DNA from: CAVXHQ01 sp963789535
GTDB taxonomy: Bacteria > Pseudomonadota > Alphaproteobacteria > Rhodobacterales > Rhodobacteraceae
Length of the DNA stretch: 64,000 nt
Direction of reading: 5' to 3'
Assembly: GCA_963789535.1 (NCBI GenBank)
Contig: CAWBKU010000004.1
Span: forward strand, 930,001-994,000
Part shown: piece after piece, positions 18,529 through 26,284 of the stretch
Layout: the number at the start of each line of letters is the position of its first letter
Numbering within the stretch: the stretch's first letter is position 1
The notes under the pieces: model-generated
Told to the model about the DNA's origin: nothing
Database searches by the model: none
Seen by the model: the letters and a program-made list of their open reading frames with translations, nothing else
Program-made: the position numbers and the translations under genes

Positions 18529-20045
18529 CTACGGCTGCTCGAGCGCGGACCGGTTGACGATGTAGAGCCGCGGCCGTCCCGGAACTCCGGAGGGCGACTT
18601 CGCCTTCAGATTGTCTCCGTCGGCGGCGATCAGGATGCCATGGGACCGGGCAAGTTTCGCGACGGTCCGAGGCTTCGAGTTGCCGTGCATCTCAGTCCAG
18701 GCTTCTTCACCGAACATGATCCGCGTGTCGTCCATCCAGCCGATCGGATCCGCGATCGGTTCGCCCCCGATGACCTGGAGCCGCGACATGTTGGCGTCCA
18801 CGTAGATCTTGATCCGGCGCAGGATCTCCGACTTCGAAAGCGGGTTCACCCTACCCTGCTTCCAAAGCTGGAACAGTTCGATCGCGGCAGAGCGGGACGT
18901 CAAAGGCGTCCACCCCGTCAGTTCGGACTTCGTCGCCAGCTCGCCCGCCAGAGCGAACAAAGCAAATTGGGCAGCAACACGCTCTTCGACGGCATCCAGT
19001 GGCGCCCCGATCTGGTTCGCCGCCGCGAGCTTGAACTTCTCGAGGAATTTAGGCCATGCATTGAGGAGCTGGGGCCGCTTTCCTATCAATTTCTTGACGA
19101 ACGCCCGTCCCGCGGTTCCATGGTTCTCGGCAGAAGCCCGTTTCATCCTGTTAGCCAAGTCGGCCGGACGCGCTTCTCCGTGGAGATCATCGAAGATCCC
19201 GAACCTGCGGCCATCGATGGCGAGATCATGCACCGGACCGCCTGTCCTTCCATGTAGGCAATACCGGCTTCAGCCATTCTCTCGGCCAAGCTGATCTCGC
19301 CAGTCGACAGGAAGACCACCTTCCACTTGGAAGAGGCGAGCGCGTTGCCGCGCGCGGTCGAGCGTCCCTTGCCCTGCCCGTTCCCGAGCATATAGGCCGC
19401 TGCCTCCGCGTCCTTGGCCGACACTTCACCCAGCTCGTCCAGCGACAGGAGCGTATCGTCGGCCGAAGCCGCAGTGCCTTCGAGGGCATTCGACGTCGTC
19501 CGCCAGGTGCGCACGAGGTTCTTTCCGCCCCAGACGGACGTGGCCATGGTCAACGCCGTCGTCTTTCCGGTGGAGGACCTGCCTTTCAGGTGCAGTCCGA
19601 ACCCCTCGAGACCCAACAGCCTGAGGAGAGGACCGGCGAACGCGAGCGAGATCGCCACGACGAGCACCGGGTTGCCGACGGCGAGACGAGAGACCGTCTG
19701 CTGCCACAGATCAAGAGTGCCGCAGGTCGTCATCGGCACAGGCGAGAACCTCGCATCGCGGGGCAGAGAGATCGTCCGCGTCAGGCCAATCGACGTACCG
19801 TTTCCTAGCAGAAAGTTCTGACACTTTCCATCCACCCATCCCAGCCTGTCGGAGAGGAGCACGGTCTCGGTTGGACGCCAGCTCAGCAGCAGTTTCAGCA
19901 CCGCCTTGCGGAGCGTCGGCTCCGGCGCAATGCGGAGTCCGCGGTTGAGCATTTCGGTAACGATTTTGGCCGGCCTGTCGCAGATCCGCAGCATACATCA
20001 CCCACTCGTGGACCGTTCCGAAGGCATCGGTCGCGCCAAGCAAGC
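18529..20045 (-). pseudogene. DUF927 domain protein (plasmid/phage primase-helicase-like), frameshifted and 5'-truncated
   Basis: On the minus strand the main part runs from 19994 to about 19230: a P-loop in LHLKGRSSTGKTTALTMATS, SLDELGEVSAKDAEAAAYML and KVVFLSTGEISLAERM. It then shifts frame near 19228 (one G short in a GG run) into HDLAIDGRRFGIFDDLHG and on to the stop at 18529. Its 5' part is also out of frame: LGATDAFGTVHEWVMYAADL at 20043-19985. It ends abruptly at the junction with an ABC-transporter fragment near 20045. DUF927 proteins are associated with plasmid and phage replication modules. This copy looks dead. Confidence 0.72.
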
Positions 20046-20210
20046 GCCCGTGGCGCTCTCGCCCTCGATGACGTCGAAGCTGACGTCGTCCACCGCCTTC
20101 ACGCTTCCGACCTGCCGGTTGAAGAACCCCTTGGTGATCGGGAAGTGCATCCGCAGGTCGCTCACCTCGATCAGGCTGCGGGGGGTCTGCATTTTCAGGG
20201 GCGCGTTCAT
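20046..20210 (-). pseudogene. OppF/DppF-like ABC ATPase, N-terminal fragment
   Basis: MNAPLKMQTPRSLIEVSDLR followed by HFPITKGFFNRQVGSVKAVD and VSFDVIEGES matches the first 50 residues of peptide-transporter ATPase F. The sequence stops just before Walker A and continues into the DUF927 gene. The ATG overlaps the stop of the D-type fragment, the normal operon order oppD-oppF. It is a relic left by a deletion or element insertion. Confidence 0.75.
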
Positions 20211-20975
20211 GCGACGCCCTCGGGTTCGTTCAGCAGGCAGGCGGACGCGCGACCCGGGCAGTGGGAGACGGGATCGGGGTCAATGCGGTCGCATTTGCCG
20301 GGCATCATGTGCTCGCACCGGGTGTTGAACGGGCAGCCGGTGGGCCGGTCGAACGGGTGCGGGACCATGCCGCGGATCGAGGCGAGACGGTGCAGGCCGC
20401 GCTGGCCCAGCCGCAGGACCGAGGCGAGGAGCGCCTGCGTGTAGGGATGGCGCGGATCGTGGAAGATGCTGTCCACGTCGCCGTATTCCATCACTTGGCC
20501 CAGATACATCACCACCAAGTCGTCGGCGATTTCGGCCACTACGCCGAGGTCGTGGGTGATGAACATCACGGCCATCCCCGTCTCGGCCTGCAATTCGGCG
20601 ATGAGGTCGAGGATGTTGGCCTGCGTCGTCACGTCGAGCGCCGTGGTCGGCTCGTCCGCGATGAGCAGGCGCGGCTTGCACGAGAGGGCCATGGCGATGC
20701 AGTCGCGCTGGCGCATGCCGCCCGACAGCTCGAACGTATAGGCGCCGAAGCGGTCGGCGGCGAGGGGGATGCCGACGCGGCCCAGCACCTCGATGGCGCG
20801 CTTCTTCGCCTCGTCCTTGGTGATGGGAAAATGCAGCAGGATCGCCTCGACGATCTGGTCGCCGATGGTGTGGACCGGCGACAGGGCCGACATCGGTTCC
20901 TGAAAGATCATCGCGATGTCCTTGCCGCGGATCCTGCGGATCAGCTCGTGGTCCCCTCCCCGGTTCACGGCAGCT
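20207..20975 (-). pseudogene. OppD/DppD-like ABC ATPase, C-terminal fragment lacking Walker A
   Basis: The open frame is conserved from about HELIRRIRGKDIAMIFQEPM (Q-loop) through signature LSGGMRQR, Walker B LLIADEP and H-loop MFITHDLGVV. The tail has the Cys cluster CPFNTRCEHMMPGKCDRIDP typical of OppD. Everything upstream of the Q-loop is missing. The sequence beyond about 20975 is unrelated. With the OppF fragment next to it, this is an operon relic truncated on both sides. It is not a piece of either Dpp operon at the left of the window, since its tail and N-terminal residues differ. Confidence 0.8.
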
Positions 20976-21066
20976 ATACAGACGCGCAGCGCGGCTGGCT
21001 CTGGTCGGTCGGTGATTTCATCGGCGAGGTTCGGGCACGGCAGACCTGACGCACCCGGCTCGAAAT

Positions 21067-21082
21067 AACAACAAATGTTGTT
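21067..21082. promoter_or_regulatory. Palindrome upstream of parDE, candidate autoregulatory operator
   Basis: AACAAC and GTTGTT form a perfect 6-bp inverted repeat with a 4-nt centre, ending 30 nt before the antitoxin ATG. Toxin-antitoxin operons are usually repressed by the antitoxin at such palindromes. The AT-rich site contrasts with the GC-rich surroundings. Confidence 0.45.
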
Positions 21083-21112
21083 TTGTGGTTCGATACGCAC
21101 TATCTTCAGATC

Positions 21113-21380
21113 ATGCCCAAACTCTCAAATCGACATCACCCCTGAAGAACACCAGAAGCTGAAAGCCATCGCCGCGCTGAAAGGCGAGAGCATCAAGGAC
21201 TATGTGCTGAAGCGCACCCTTGGCGATGCCCCTGCCCTGGATGACATGAGCGAGGACGAGGCGGTTGCCGCCCTGTCCGACTTTCTCCGTCCCCGGATCG
21301 AGCAGGCGCGGCGCGGCGAACTTTCCACAAAGTCGATGGCCGATATCCGGCGTGAAGCGCACGATCAGGCCGGGTTATAG
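21113..21380 (+). pseudogene. ParD-like antitoxin of a type II TA system, frameshifted at the fifth codon
   Basis: ATG 21113 gives MPKL. One extra T at about 21125 shifts the frame, and without it the protein reads MPKLQIDITPEEHQKLKAIA and on through KGESIKDYVLKRTLGD, a known antitoxin N-terminus with a ribbon-helix-helix-like start. It ends ADIRREAHDQAGL at 21380, about 88 residues. The partner toxin follows 8 nt downstream. As written, the antitoxin would be lost after ten residues. Confidence 0.68.
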
Positions 21381-21388
21381 CCGCCCAC

Positions 21389-21574
21389 ATGCAGTCCCAT
21401 GACCTCACGCTTGCCGCCGAAGAGGATTTGCGCGGCATCTGGCGCTACAACTACGAGATCTGGGGCTTTGACGAGGCCGAGACGTATTTCGACCGGATCG
21501 AGGCGTGTTGCAAAGCCGTTGGACGCAAAAAGGCGCAGTCAAAGACGCTCGACGGATTGCCGGACGGAAGGTAG
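21389..21574 (+). pseudogene. ParE/RelE-family toxin, C-terminally truncated by an IS256-type end
   Basis: MQSHDLTLAAEEDLRGIWRY and NYEIWGFDEAETYFDRIEAC are the ParE N-terminal two-thirds. The protein ends DGLPDGR at residue 61, where family members run to about 95-100. The sequence right after the break is an IS256-family terminal repeat. Loss of the C-terminal strand, where catalytic or gyrase-binding residues lie, should inactivate the toxin, consistent with the antitoxin also being broken. Confidence 0.7.
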
Positions 21575-21840
21575 CGTCCGTCAAGCTGGTGTAAATTCCG
21601 GTATGGCCAATCGAAGGCATCGATCAGGCGGCCTGTGTTGATATGCTGAGAAGCGGGTCGATCTGCGCGTTGTCGATCTGGGCGAAGGCCTCGACCATCA
21701 TGTAGCGGCTCGAGGTCTGCCAGTCGTCATTCTGTTCGAACAGGACCGCGCCAATCAAGCGCATGATCGAGGCTTCGTTCGGGAAGATTCCGACGACGTC
21801 AGCGCGGCGTTTGACCTCCTTCTCTATCCCGGCCATCACG
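21570..21840 (-). mobile_element. IS256 (Mutator)-family element remnant with transposase C-terminus
   Basis: The minus-strand frame 21839-21624 reads IEKEVKRRADVVGIFPNEAS, then IMRLIGAVLFEQNDDWQTSSRYM. This is the conserved C-terminal segment of IS256-family transposases. The element's outer end, near 21572-21600, contains GTAAATTCC as in IS256-family terminal repeats. The 5' five-sixths of the transposase is missing, and the other end is lost near 21840. Its insertion truncated parE. Confidence 0.72.
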
Positions 21841-22119
21841 GTCGATCACTCATTTCAGCCTCCTTTGATCGCATTGCGGCACGTCGGATTCCCCCGGGGG
21901 CAGCCTTCTCTACGAGCTCAGGACGATGTCCGGCTCAGGATGGGGTATGGGCAGGAGCCGAGAGTGCTTCCTTATTCGCGGCGTCTGGTCCCGCGCAGTG
22001 CATGCGGGGCGCCAAAGAAGTGGAACGCACTTGCCTCGACCCCGTCCCCGGACGGGACGTCGTGCCGACAGCGCCTCGATGTATCGATCAGGACGCAGTC
22101 GGTTTCGTTGGCGTAGCCG

Positions 22120-22820
22120 TCAGGCGGCGGCGCCGAAGTGGTATGTCTCGCCGCTGGTCCACATCCGGTGGAGAACGACCGCCAACTTGCGCGCCAACGC
22201 GACTTTCGCCTTTCCGAGCCCGCGGCGCCCGGCGAGGCGAACGGCCCAGGATTTTAGAGCGCACCATCCGCGACTGTGATGGATGAGGACATTCGCTGCC
22301 TGGTAAAGCGCACATCGCACCCCGGCGTCTCCGGCGCGACTGATGCCACCCGACCAGTCCATTTCGCCGGACTGCCATCGCCTTGGGGTAAGGCCGAAAT
22401 GGGCTCCGACATTGCGCGATTTCGGGAACCGCGATGGGTCGTCGACGGCCGCAACGTAGGTCAATGCCACCAGCGGTCCGACGCCCGGCACCGTCATCAG
22501 GCGGCGGCAGGGCTCGCTGGTCTTCGCACGCATCGCGATCTGTCTGTCGAGCGCGGTAATCTCGCGTGCCAGATGCTCTACGATATCCACGAGGGGTTGC
22601 AGGATCGGTCGCAACGCCGTGTCCTCGAGAGCGGTGTCGACGGCGATCCGGAACTCCGATCTGGCGAGCTTCGGTGGCCGCAGGCCCTCGGCCTGCAGGA
22701 TCGACCAGATCCCGTTGCGGAGATCGAGCGACTGACGCCGAAGCTGCTCGCGGACCGTCAGAATGGCCCGGATCCGTTGCGCGCCAACCGATTTGACCCA
22801 GACGGCGCGGAATTTAGCGG
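22120..22820 (-). mobile_element. IS110-family transposase, 3' fragment
   Basis: The minus-strand frame runs from about 22818 (KFRAVWVKSVGAQRIRAIL) to the stop at 22120. It includes MTVPGVGPLVALTYVAAVDD, NVGAHFGLTPRRWQSGE, DWSGGISRAGDAGVRCALYQ and a C-terminal ARKLAVVLHRMWTSGE. These are the transposase_20 half of IS110 proteins, with the Ser-containing GISRAGD region. The N-terminal DEDD half is absent, cut by the adjoining IS3-type element. Confidence 0.82.
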
Positions 22821-22876
22821 TGGTTCGGTTTCTCTGAACTGGTTCCGGGCGTTTTCTAGGTGGATTTCCGCCTCGG

Positions 22877-23748
22877 TTACGCCGCCGCCGCTTTGGACAT
22901 CGGCTGGTTGAAGTAGGCCTGATCGGGCGTTTTGCCGTCAAGCGATGAATGAGGTCGGCGGCTGTTGTAGAAGCCGAGATAACGGCCGATCCCCGCTCGG
23001 GCTTCAGAGACGCTGGCGTAGGCCCGCAGGTAGACCTCCTCGTATTTGATGGTCCGCCAGAGCCGTTCGATGAAGACGTTGTCCCGCCAGGCGCCCTTGC
23101 CATCCATGCTGATCTTGATCTCGCGCGCGGCCAGCACCTTGATAAAGTCGGTCGAGGTGAACTGGCTGCCCTGATCCGTGTTGAAGATCTCGGGCGTGCC
23201 GTGCCGAGCCAGCGCCTCCTCCACAGCTTCTATGCAAAAATCGGCTTCCAGCGTGATCGACACCCGCCATGCCAGGACGCGCCGGGTGAACCAGTCCAGA
23301 ACGGCGGCGAGATAGATGAACCCGCGCGCCATCCATTGCCCGGCAGGCGATTGCGCAGCAATCTGCCGAGAGGGGGAATGTAGGTGATGTCCATCGCCCA
23401 GACCTGGTTGGGCCGGGTGATGGGAAGCTTCCGGAGCAGATATGGGTAGATCTTGTGCCCCGGCGCCGGTTTCGATGTGTTCGGCTTTCGATACAGTGCC
23501 TCGATGCCCATGCGCTTCATCAGCGTGGCAACGTGCAGCCGCCCGACCTTGAACCCTTCCTGGACCAACAGGCCCTGTAGCATCCGGCTGCCCGCGAAGG
23601 GAAATTCCATGTGCAGTTTGTCGATCCGGTGCATCAGCTTCAGATCGGCGTCCGACACCGGGCGCGGCTTGTAGTAGACGCTACCCCGGCTGATCCCCAG
23701 CACCTTGGCCTGACGACCGACACTGAGCTTCGCTGTGCGATCGATCAT
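22877..23748 (-). pseudogene. IS3-family transposase OrfB, split by a palindromic insert
   Basis: The first half, from 23748, reads MIDRTAKLSVGRQAKVLGIS through NQVWAMDITYIP (first catalytic Asp). The second half resumes at 23332 with MARGFIYLAAVLDWFTRRVL, TDQGSQFTS (second Asp) and FNSRRPH-type end FYNSRRPHSSLDGKTPDQAY (catalytic Glu region). Between them lies a 41-bp palindromic unit that shifts the frame by two. Its exact removal joins YIP to MARGF in one continuous DDE integrase-core protein. The transposase is presumably inactive now. Confidence 0.82.
23333..23373 (-). repeat. 41-bp palindromic unit inserted in IS3 orfB (copy 1)
   Basis: Read on the minus strand it begins CCTCTCGGCAG, has the centre ATTGCTGCGCAAT and ends CTGCCGGGCAATGG. 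GGCAG..CTGCC and ATTGC..GCAAT form a stem-loop. It interrupts transposase orfB exactly between YIP and MARGF, and deleting 41 nt restores the frame. It is the same family as the units at 24456-24498 and 24557-24597. Confidence 0.75.
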
Positions 23749-24056
23749 CTTTTTGCGCTCGGCAACAGCCCCGCCTTTCCGAGCGCGCCGGACAAAAAAT
23801 CGTTCTCCAGCGTCAGCTCTCCGATCTTCGCATGCAGGGTCTTCACGTCGATCACGGGTTCCGGCTCGGCCTTCGGCCCGACACCGAACACTCCGGTCGC
23901 GCCCTCAAGAAGTTGATCACGCCACTGCTTGATCTGGTCGGGATGGAGGTCGAAATCCTGCGCCAGTTCGATCAGCGTCTTCTCGCCCTTGATCGCGGCC
24001 ACCGCCACTTTCGCCTTGAATGCCGGGCTGTGGTTCCGGCGTGGTCGTCTTGCCAT
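23745..24056 (-). CDS. IS3-family transposase OrfA
   Basis: 103 residues. MARRPRRNHSPAFKAKVAVA and the helix-turn-helix segment LIELAQDFDLHPDQIKQWRD are typical of the HTH_Tnp_1 DNA-binding protein of IS3 elements. A leucine-rich zipper-like stretch (VKTLHAKIGELTLENDFL) follows and may mediate oligomerisation with OrfB. The stop overlaps the start of orfB by 4 nt, so here OrfB is made by coupling rather than by the classical -1 frameshift. Confidence 0.85.
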   Translation of the reverse strand: MARRPRRNHSPAFKAKVAVAAIKGEKTLIELAQDFDLHPDQIKQWRDQLLEGATGVFGVGPKAEPEPVIDVKTLHAKIGELTLENDFLSGALGKAGLLPSAKR

Positions 24057-24455
24057 GGTCTTCTCCTCGCTCGCAGCATCATGCTGCCGTTGCGCGGAAA
24101 ATCCACCGATCCCGGCCGTTCAGATTGCCGGAACCACCTCTGAGTGATGCAGCAGTTCCTTGGGCCGCCCCCTCCGCCAGATCGCCATGATCAGGGCATC
24201 CGTGACCATCTGGGCCGTCATGTCATCCTTCATGGACCAGCCAACTGCGCGTCGCGAGAACAGGTCGATGACCACAGCGACGTAGAGCCAACCCTCGGCC
24301 GTCCAGACGTAGGTAAAGTCAGCGATCCATTTCTGGTTCGGACCGTCGGCCTCAAAGCTGCGGTCGAGCACGTTGGGCGCAATGGTAGACCTTTCGCCGA
24401 TATCCTTTGGCAACTGCCGACGCCGGGGCCGCGCCCGCAGTCCCTGAAGCCGCGT

Positions 24456-24498
24456 CCATTGCCCGGCAGGCGATTTGCACGGCAAATCTGCCAAGAGG
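24456..24498 (-). repeat. 43-bp palindromic unit inserted in a second IS3 orfB (copy 2)
   Basis: On the minus strand it begins CCTCTTGGCAG, has the centre ATTTGCCGTGCAAAT and ends CTGCCGGGCAATGG. Compared with copy 1 the termini are the same and the loop is two bases longer, with matched changes on both sides of the stem. In the host gene it follows HAIERP and precedes TRLQGLRARP. Removing 43 nt restores the expected reading. Confidence 0.75.
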
Positions 24499-24556
24499 GG
24501 GGCGTTCGATCGCATGAAGGCCACACGACACACCTTCGGCCAGCACATCGTGCCCT

Positions 24557-24597
24557 CCTCTCGGGACATCGCTGCGCGATGCCCTGCCGGGCAACGG
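24557..24597 (+). repeat. 41-bp palindromic unit in the same orfB, opposite orientation (copy 3)
   Basis: On the plus strand it begins CCTCTCGGGACATCG, has the centre CTGCG and ends CGATGCCCTGCCGGGCAACGG. The stem bases differ from copy 1 but remain paired (GGGACATCG with CGATGCCC), i.e. compensatory changes. It lies between GARRV and GHDVLAEG of the host transposase. Its 41 nt plus the 43 nt of copy 2 sum to 84, so the frame is lost between them and regained after the second. Confidence 0.75.
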
Positions 24598-24793
24598 ACG
24601 CGCCGCGCGCCATAGGTTCGGTCCGAGCGTATGAAGCTTGCCCGGACAAGTCCGCCGACCTCTTTGTCGCGTTTCGCCCGCTCGCTGCGATGCCTTGATA
24701 GCCACGCATCGAAACCACTCCGCGACACACCGAGCGCGTCGCACATCCAACTGACCGGCCAGATCCCTCGGTGCTTTGCCACGAACCCGAACA

Positions 24794-25120
24794 TCAAATC
24801 TGGTCCCTGGCGAAGTAGGCGTCGCCATTGCCGCTCGGACCAATGGCGCAGCAATGACGACCCTCTTTTAGAATGTCCCGCTCCGCTTTCAGCTTCACGA
24901 CCTCACGCCGCAGCCGCCGAAGTTCCTCGTCCTCCGGTGCCATCCGGCCATTGCCGGGAAATGCCGCCACGCCGCGTCCTCCAGCTTGCAAGATCCATCG
25001 CCGAAGCACCGTCGCATGTACGTCCAGGTCCCGCGCCGCCTGCGCCGTCGCAACTCCGCGCACCGTCACCAGATGCACGGCCTCCCGCTTGAACTCATCG
25101 TTGAACTTCCGTCTCGCCAT
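24794..25120 (-). CDS. IS3-family transposase OrfA (second element)
   Basis: 108 residues: MARRKFNDEFKREAVHLVTV, then a helix-turn-helix GVATAQAARDLDVHATVLRR and the coiled segment EELRRLRREVVKLKAERDIL. The expected C-terminus (DILKK..AYFAR) is interrupted by about 14 in-frame residues from a palindromic unit. The TGA overlaps the ATG of orfB (TGATG). Confidence 0.82.
   Translation of the reverse strand: MARRKFNDEFKREAVHLVTVRGVATAQAARDLDVHATVLRRWILQAGGRGVAAFPGNGRMAPEDEELRRLRREVVKLKAERDILKEGRHCCAIGPSGNGDAYFARDQI
24821..24861 (-). repeat. Palindromic unit near the end of IS3 orfA, possibly a diverged relative (copy 4)
   Basis: GTCGCCATTGC at 24821-24831 pairs with GCAATGACGAC at 24851-24861 except for one wobble. 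On the minus strand it holds CATTGCTGCGC and ends GGCAATGG, as in copies 1 and 2. It corresponds to an in-frame stretch of about 14 extra residues (EGRHCCAIGPSGNG) just before the usual AYFAR C-terminus of OrfA. The relationship to the other three is suggestive only. Confidence 0.45.
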
Positions 25121-25179
25121 CGCTGATCTCCAATCTCATGAAACACCTTATCTCGGTGTCCACGAAACCGGCAGCAGGC

Positions 25180-25294
25180 CAAACGTTGCAGTGCTCACCC
25201 CATGCTTCCGGCAGACATCGACCGTCGGCATCTCGGCCTCCTGCTCCCGCAGCATGCCGATAATCTGCTCTTCACGGAACCTGCTTTGCCTTAT
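25180..25294 (-). pseudogene. Third IS3-type orfA, N-terminal fragment
   Basis: The minus strand from 25294 reads (I)RQSRFREEQIIGMLREQE, then AEMPTVDVCRKHGVSTATFG. This closely follows the OrfA start of many IS3 elements (xxSRFTEEQIIGxLKExE...CRKHGISxATF). The start codon is now ATA, and the sequence is cut after ATFG where the neighbouring IS3 element begins. Too short and without a start codon, so it was found only by direct reading. Confidence 0.62.
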
Positions 25295-25724
25295 GTCCAG
25301 TCCCTTTGCTTTGGTCCGGATTCCAGCAGCGTTTGGAGGAGAAACAAGGGGTCACGTCAGGTTTTCGCTCGAATACGACGGGGATTTGATAGTCGGACGA
25401 TGACTGTCGCCTCGTTGGATCATACAACCTGTCGATGTACGTCACGACTGTATTTGCAGCATGGGCACGGCTTTGCCAGCCCACGTTCCAGATCAGTAGC
25501 GACTTGGAGGTCTTGACCTTCGCCCCCCCCGGACATCGCCGCCGTCACCCGGCCCCTACCGGGCAATCGGCCATGTCACTGCCATGTTTTCCGTCGCTCC
25601 ACATGACGTCCGGGCTGGCGAAGGCAACATGGCGCCGTATCGAGAAAAGTTCCGGGACCGGCGCTGCGTCCTCGGAAACATGTCGTCTTGGCCGCCGGGC
25701 CCCACATCAGGACCCGTCGGCGGG
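25295..25724. other. Intergenic remnant DNA between IS fragments
   Basis: No gene is recognised on either strand. A run of eight C bases at 25523-25530 and a weak TTGACCTTCG match to the copper promoters nearby are the only features noted, and the latter has no suitable -10. The base composition resembles the surrounding IS debris. Confidence 0.4.
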
Positions 25725-26140
25725 TCATAGCCGGAACAGGACGGTCGCGGTGAGAGCGATGGCCGACAGGAAAAGCCTTAGGGGATCATCGTAGCGGGTG
25801 GCGAGGCGCCACCAGACCGCCAGGCGACTGAACACGATCGCGATGCGGTTACGGCGTCTGGAGACGGCGCCTGTCGTCTCCAGCGGGCCTGCCGCGCGAT
25901 TTCGGAACCCGGAGGCAGGGCGTTATCCCATTGTCTTTCGTCGCATCTCTGAACGAACCGGCATCGGAGACGCCATCTTCCAGAGGCGCATCGCCCCACC
26001 GCAAACCGGTGCGAACGGCGAAGATGACGCCTCTCGAAACCCTCGGCTCAACGACACGCGCTTTCCCATTTCTCTTGACGGGAACGGGCTTCGGACATGC
26101 CCTCTGCGCGTGTGTCGGCCATACAGGAGTGCCCCTCCGT
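25725..26140 (-). mobile_element. IS5-family (IS427-like) transposase remnant, degenerate
   Basis: The minus strand near 26070-26000 reads VEPRVSRGVIFAVRTGLRWG, the N-terminal block of IS5-type transposases (RVLSGIIFVNRNGLRWCDAP in intact ones). The part from about 25870 down to the TGA at 25725 reads RRRNRIAIVFSRLAVWWRLA followed by TRYDDPLRLFLSAIALTATV, the C-terminal end with its RRRNRIE..F..LKDWRRVATRYD pattern. The catalytic Glu is replaced (RNRIA), and the middle is deleted. Clearly dead. Confidence 0.68.
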
Positions 26141-26284
26141 CCGCTTTCGCAATCAGGCCGGATCACGCCGCGACTTCGATATCGACGTGTTCCGACCCTC
26201 GTTCGCCTGCCGGTCTTGACGTCTCTGTCTCAGACCTTCGCGAATGCTCCTTTCGGTCCCAGGATGGACACCGCGGGAAGGCCC

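Larger units (their letters stand above)
22821..24136 (-). mobile_element. IS3-family insertion sequence, near full length
   Basis: About 1.3 kb, on the minus strand. The ends are imperfect inverted repeats: the left starts TGGTTCGG and the right, read inward, TGGTTCCGG. Both continue with TCTGAAC and a GTGGATTT block. It carries orfA and orfB with an ATGA overlap. orfB is interrupted by a 41-bp palindromic unit at 23333-23373. The left flank is IS110 and the right flank is another IS3-type element, with no target duplication seen. The present position may therefore result from recombination between elements rather than simple insertion. Boundaries are good to a few bases. Confidence 0.75.
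24120..24794 (-). pseudogene. IS3-family transposase OrfB (second element), truncated, with two palindromic inserts
   Basis: Begins MFGFVAKHRGIWPVSWMCDA, then GVSRSGFDAWLSRHRSERAK and SFIRSDRTYGARRV. After the insert at 24557-24597 the true sequence GHDVLAEGVSCGLHAIER lies in another frame. After the second insert the original frame returns with TRLQGLRARPRRRQLPKD, then IADFTYVWTAEGWLYVAVVI (first catalytic Asp) and a stop shortly after ELLHHS. The open frame therefore survives from 24794 to 24120 although the protein is scrambled in the middle and lacks the last catalytic residues. Confidence 0.75.
24137..25176 (-). mobile_element. Second IS3-family element, 3'-truncated
   Basis: On the minus strand. 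The 5' end is near 25176 (outer TGCTGCCGGTTTCGTGGACACC, split here as TGCTGCCGG then TTTCGTGGACACC), followed by orfA (25120-24794) and orfB (24794 onward). orfB stops abruptly at the HHS of the usual HHSDQGSQ motif, where the right end of the other IS3-type element begins. About the last quarter of orfB is therefore missing. Two or three palindromic units are inserted in it. Confidence 0.72.

Noticed and set aside
25531..25570. GGACATCGC..CCGGGCAATCGG resembling the palindromic units
   Set aside because: Only the ends match. The centre cannot fold as in the other copies, and no host gene is interrupted.
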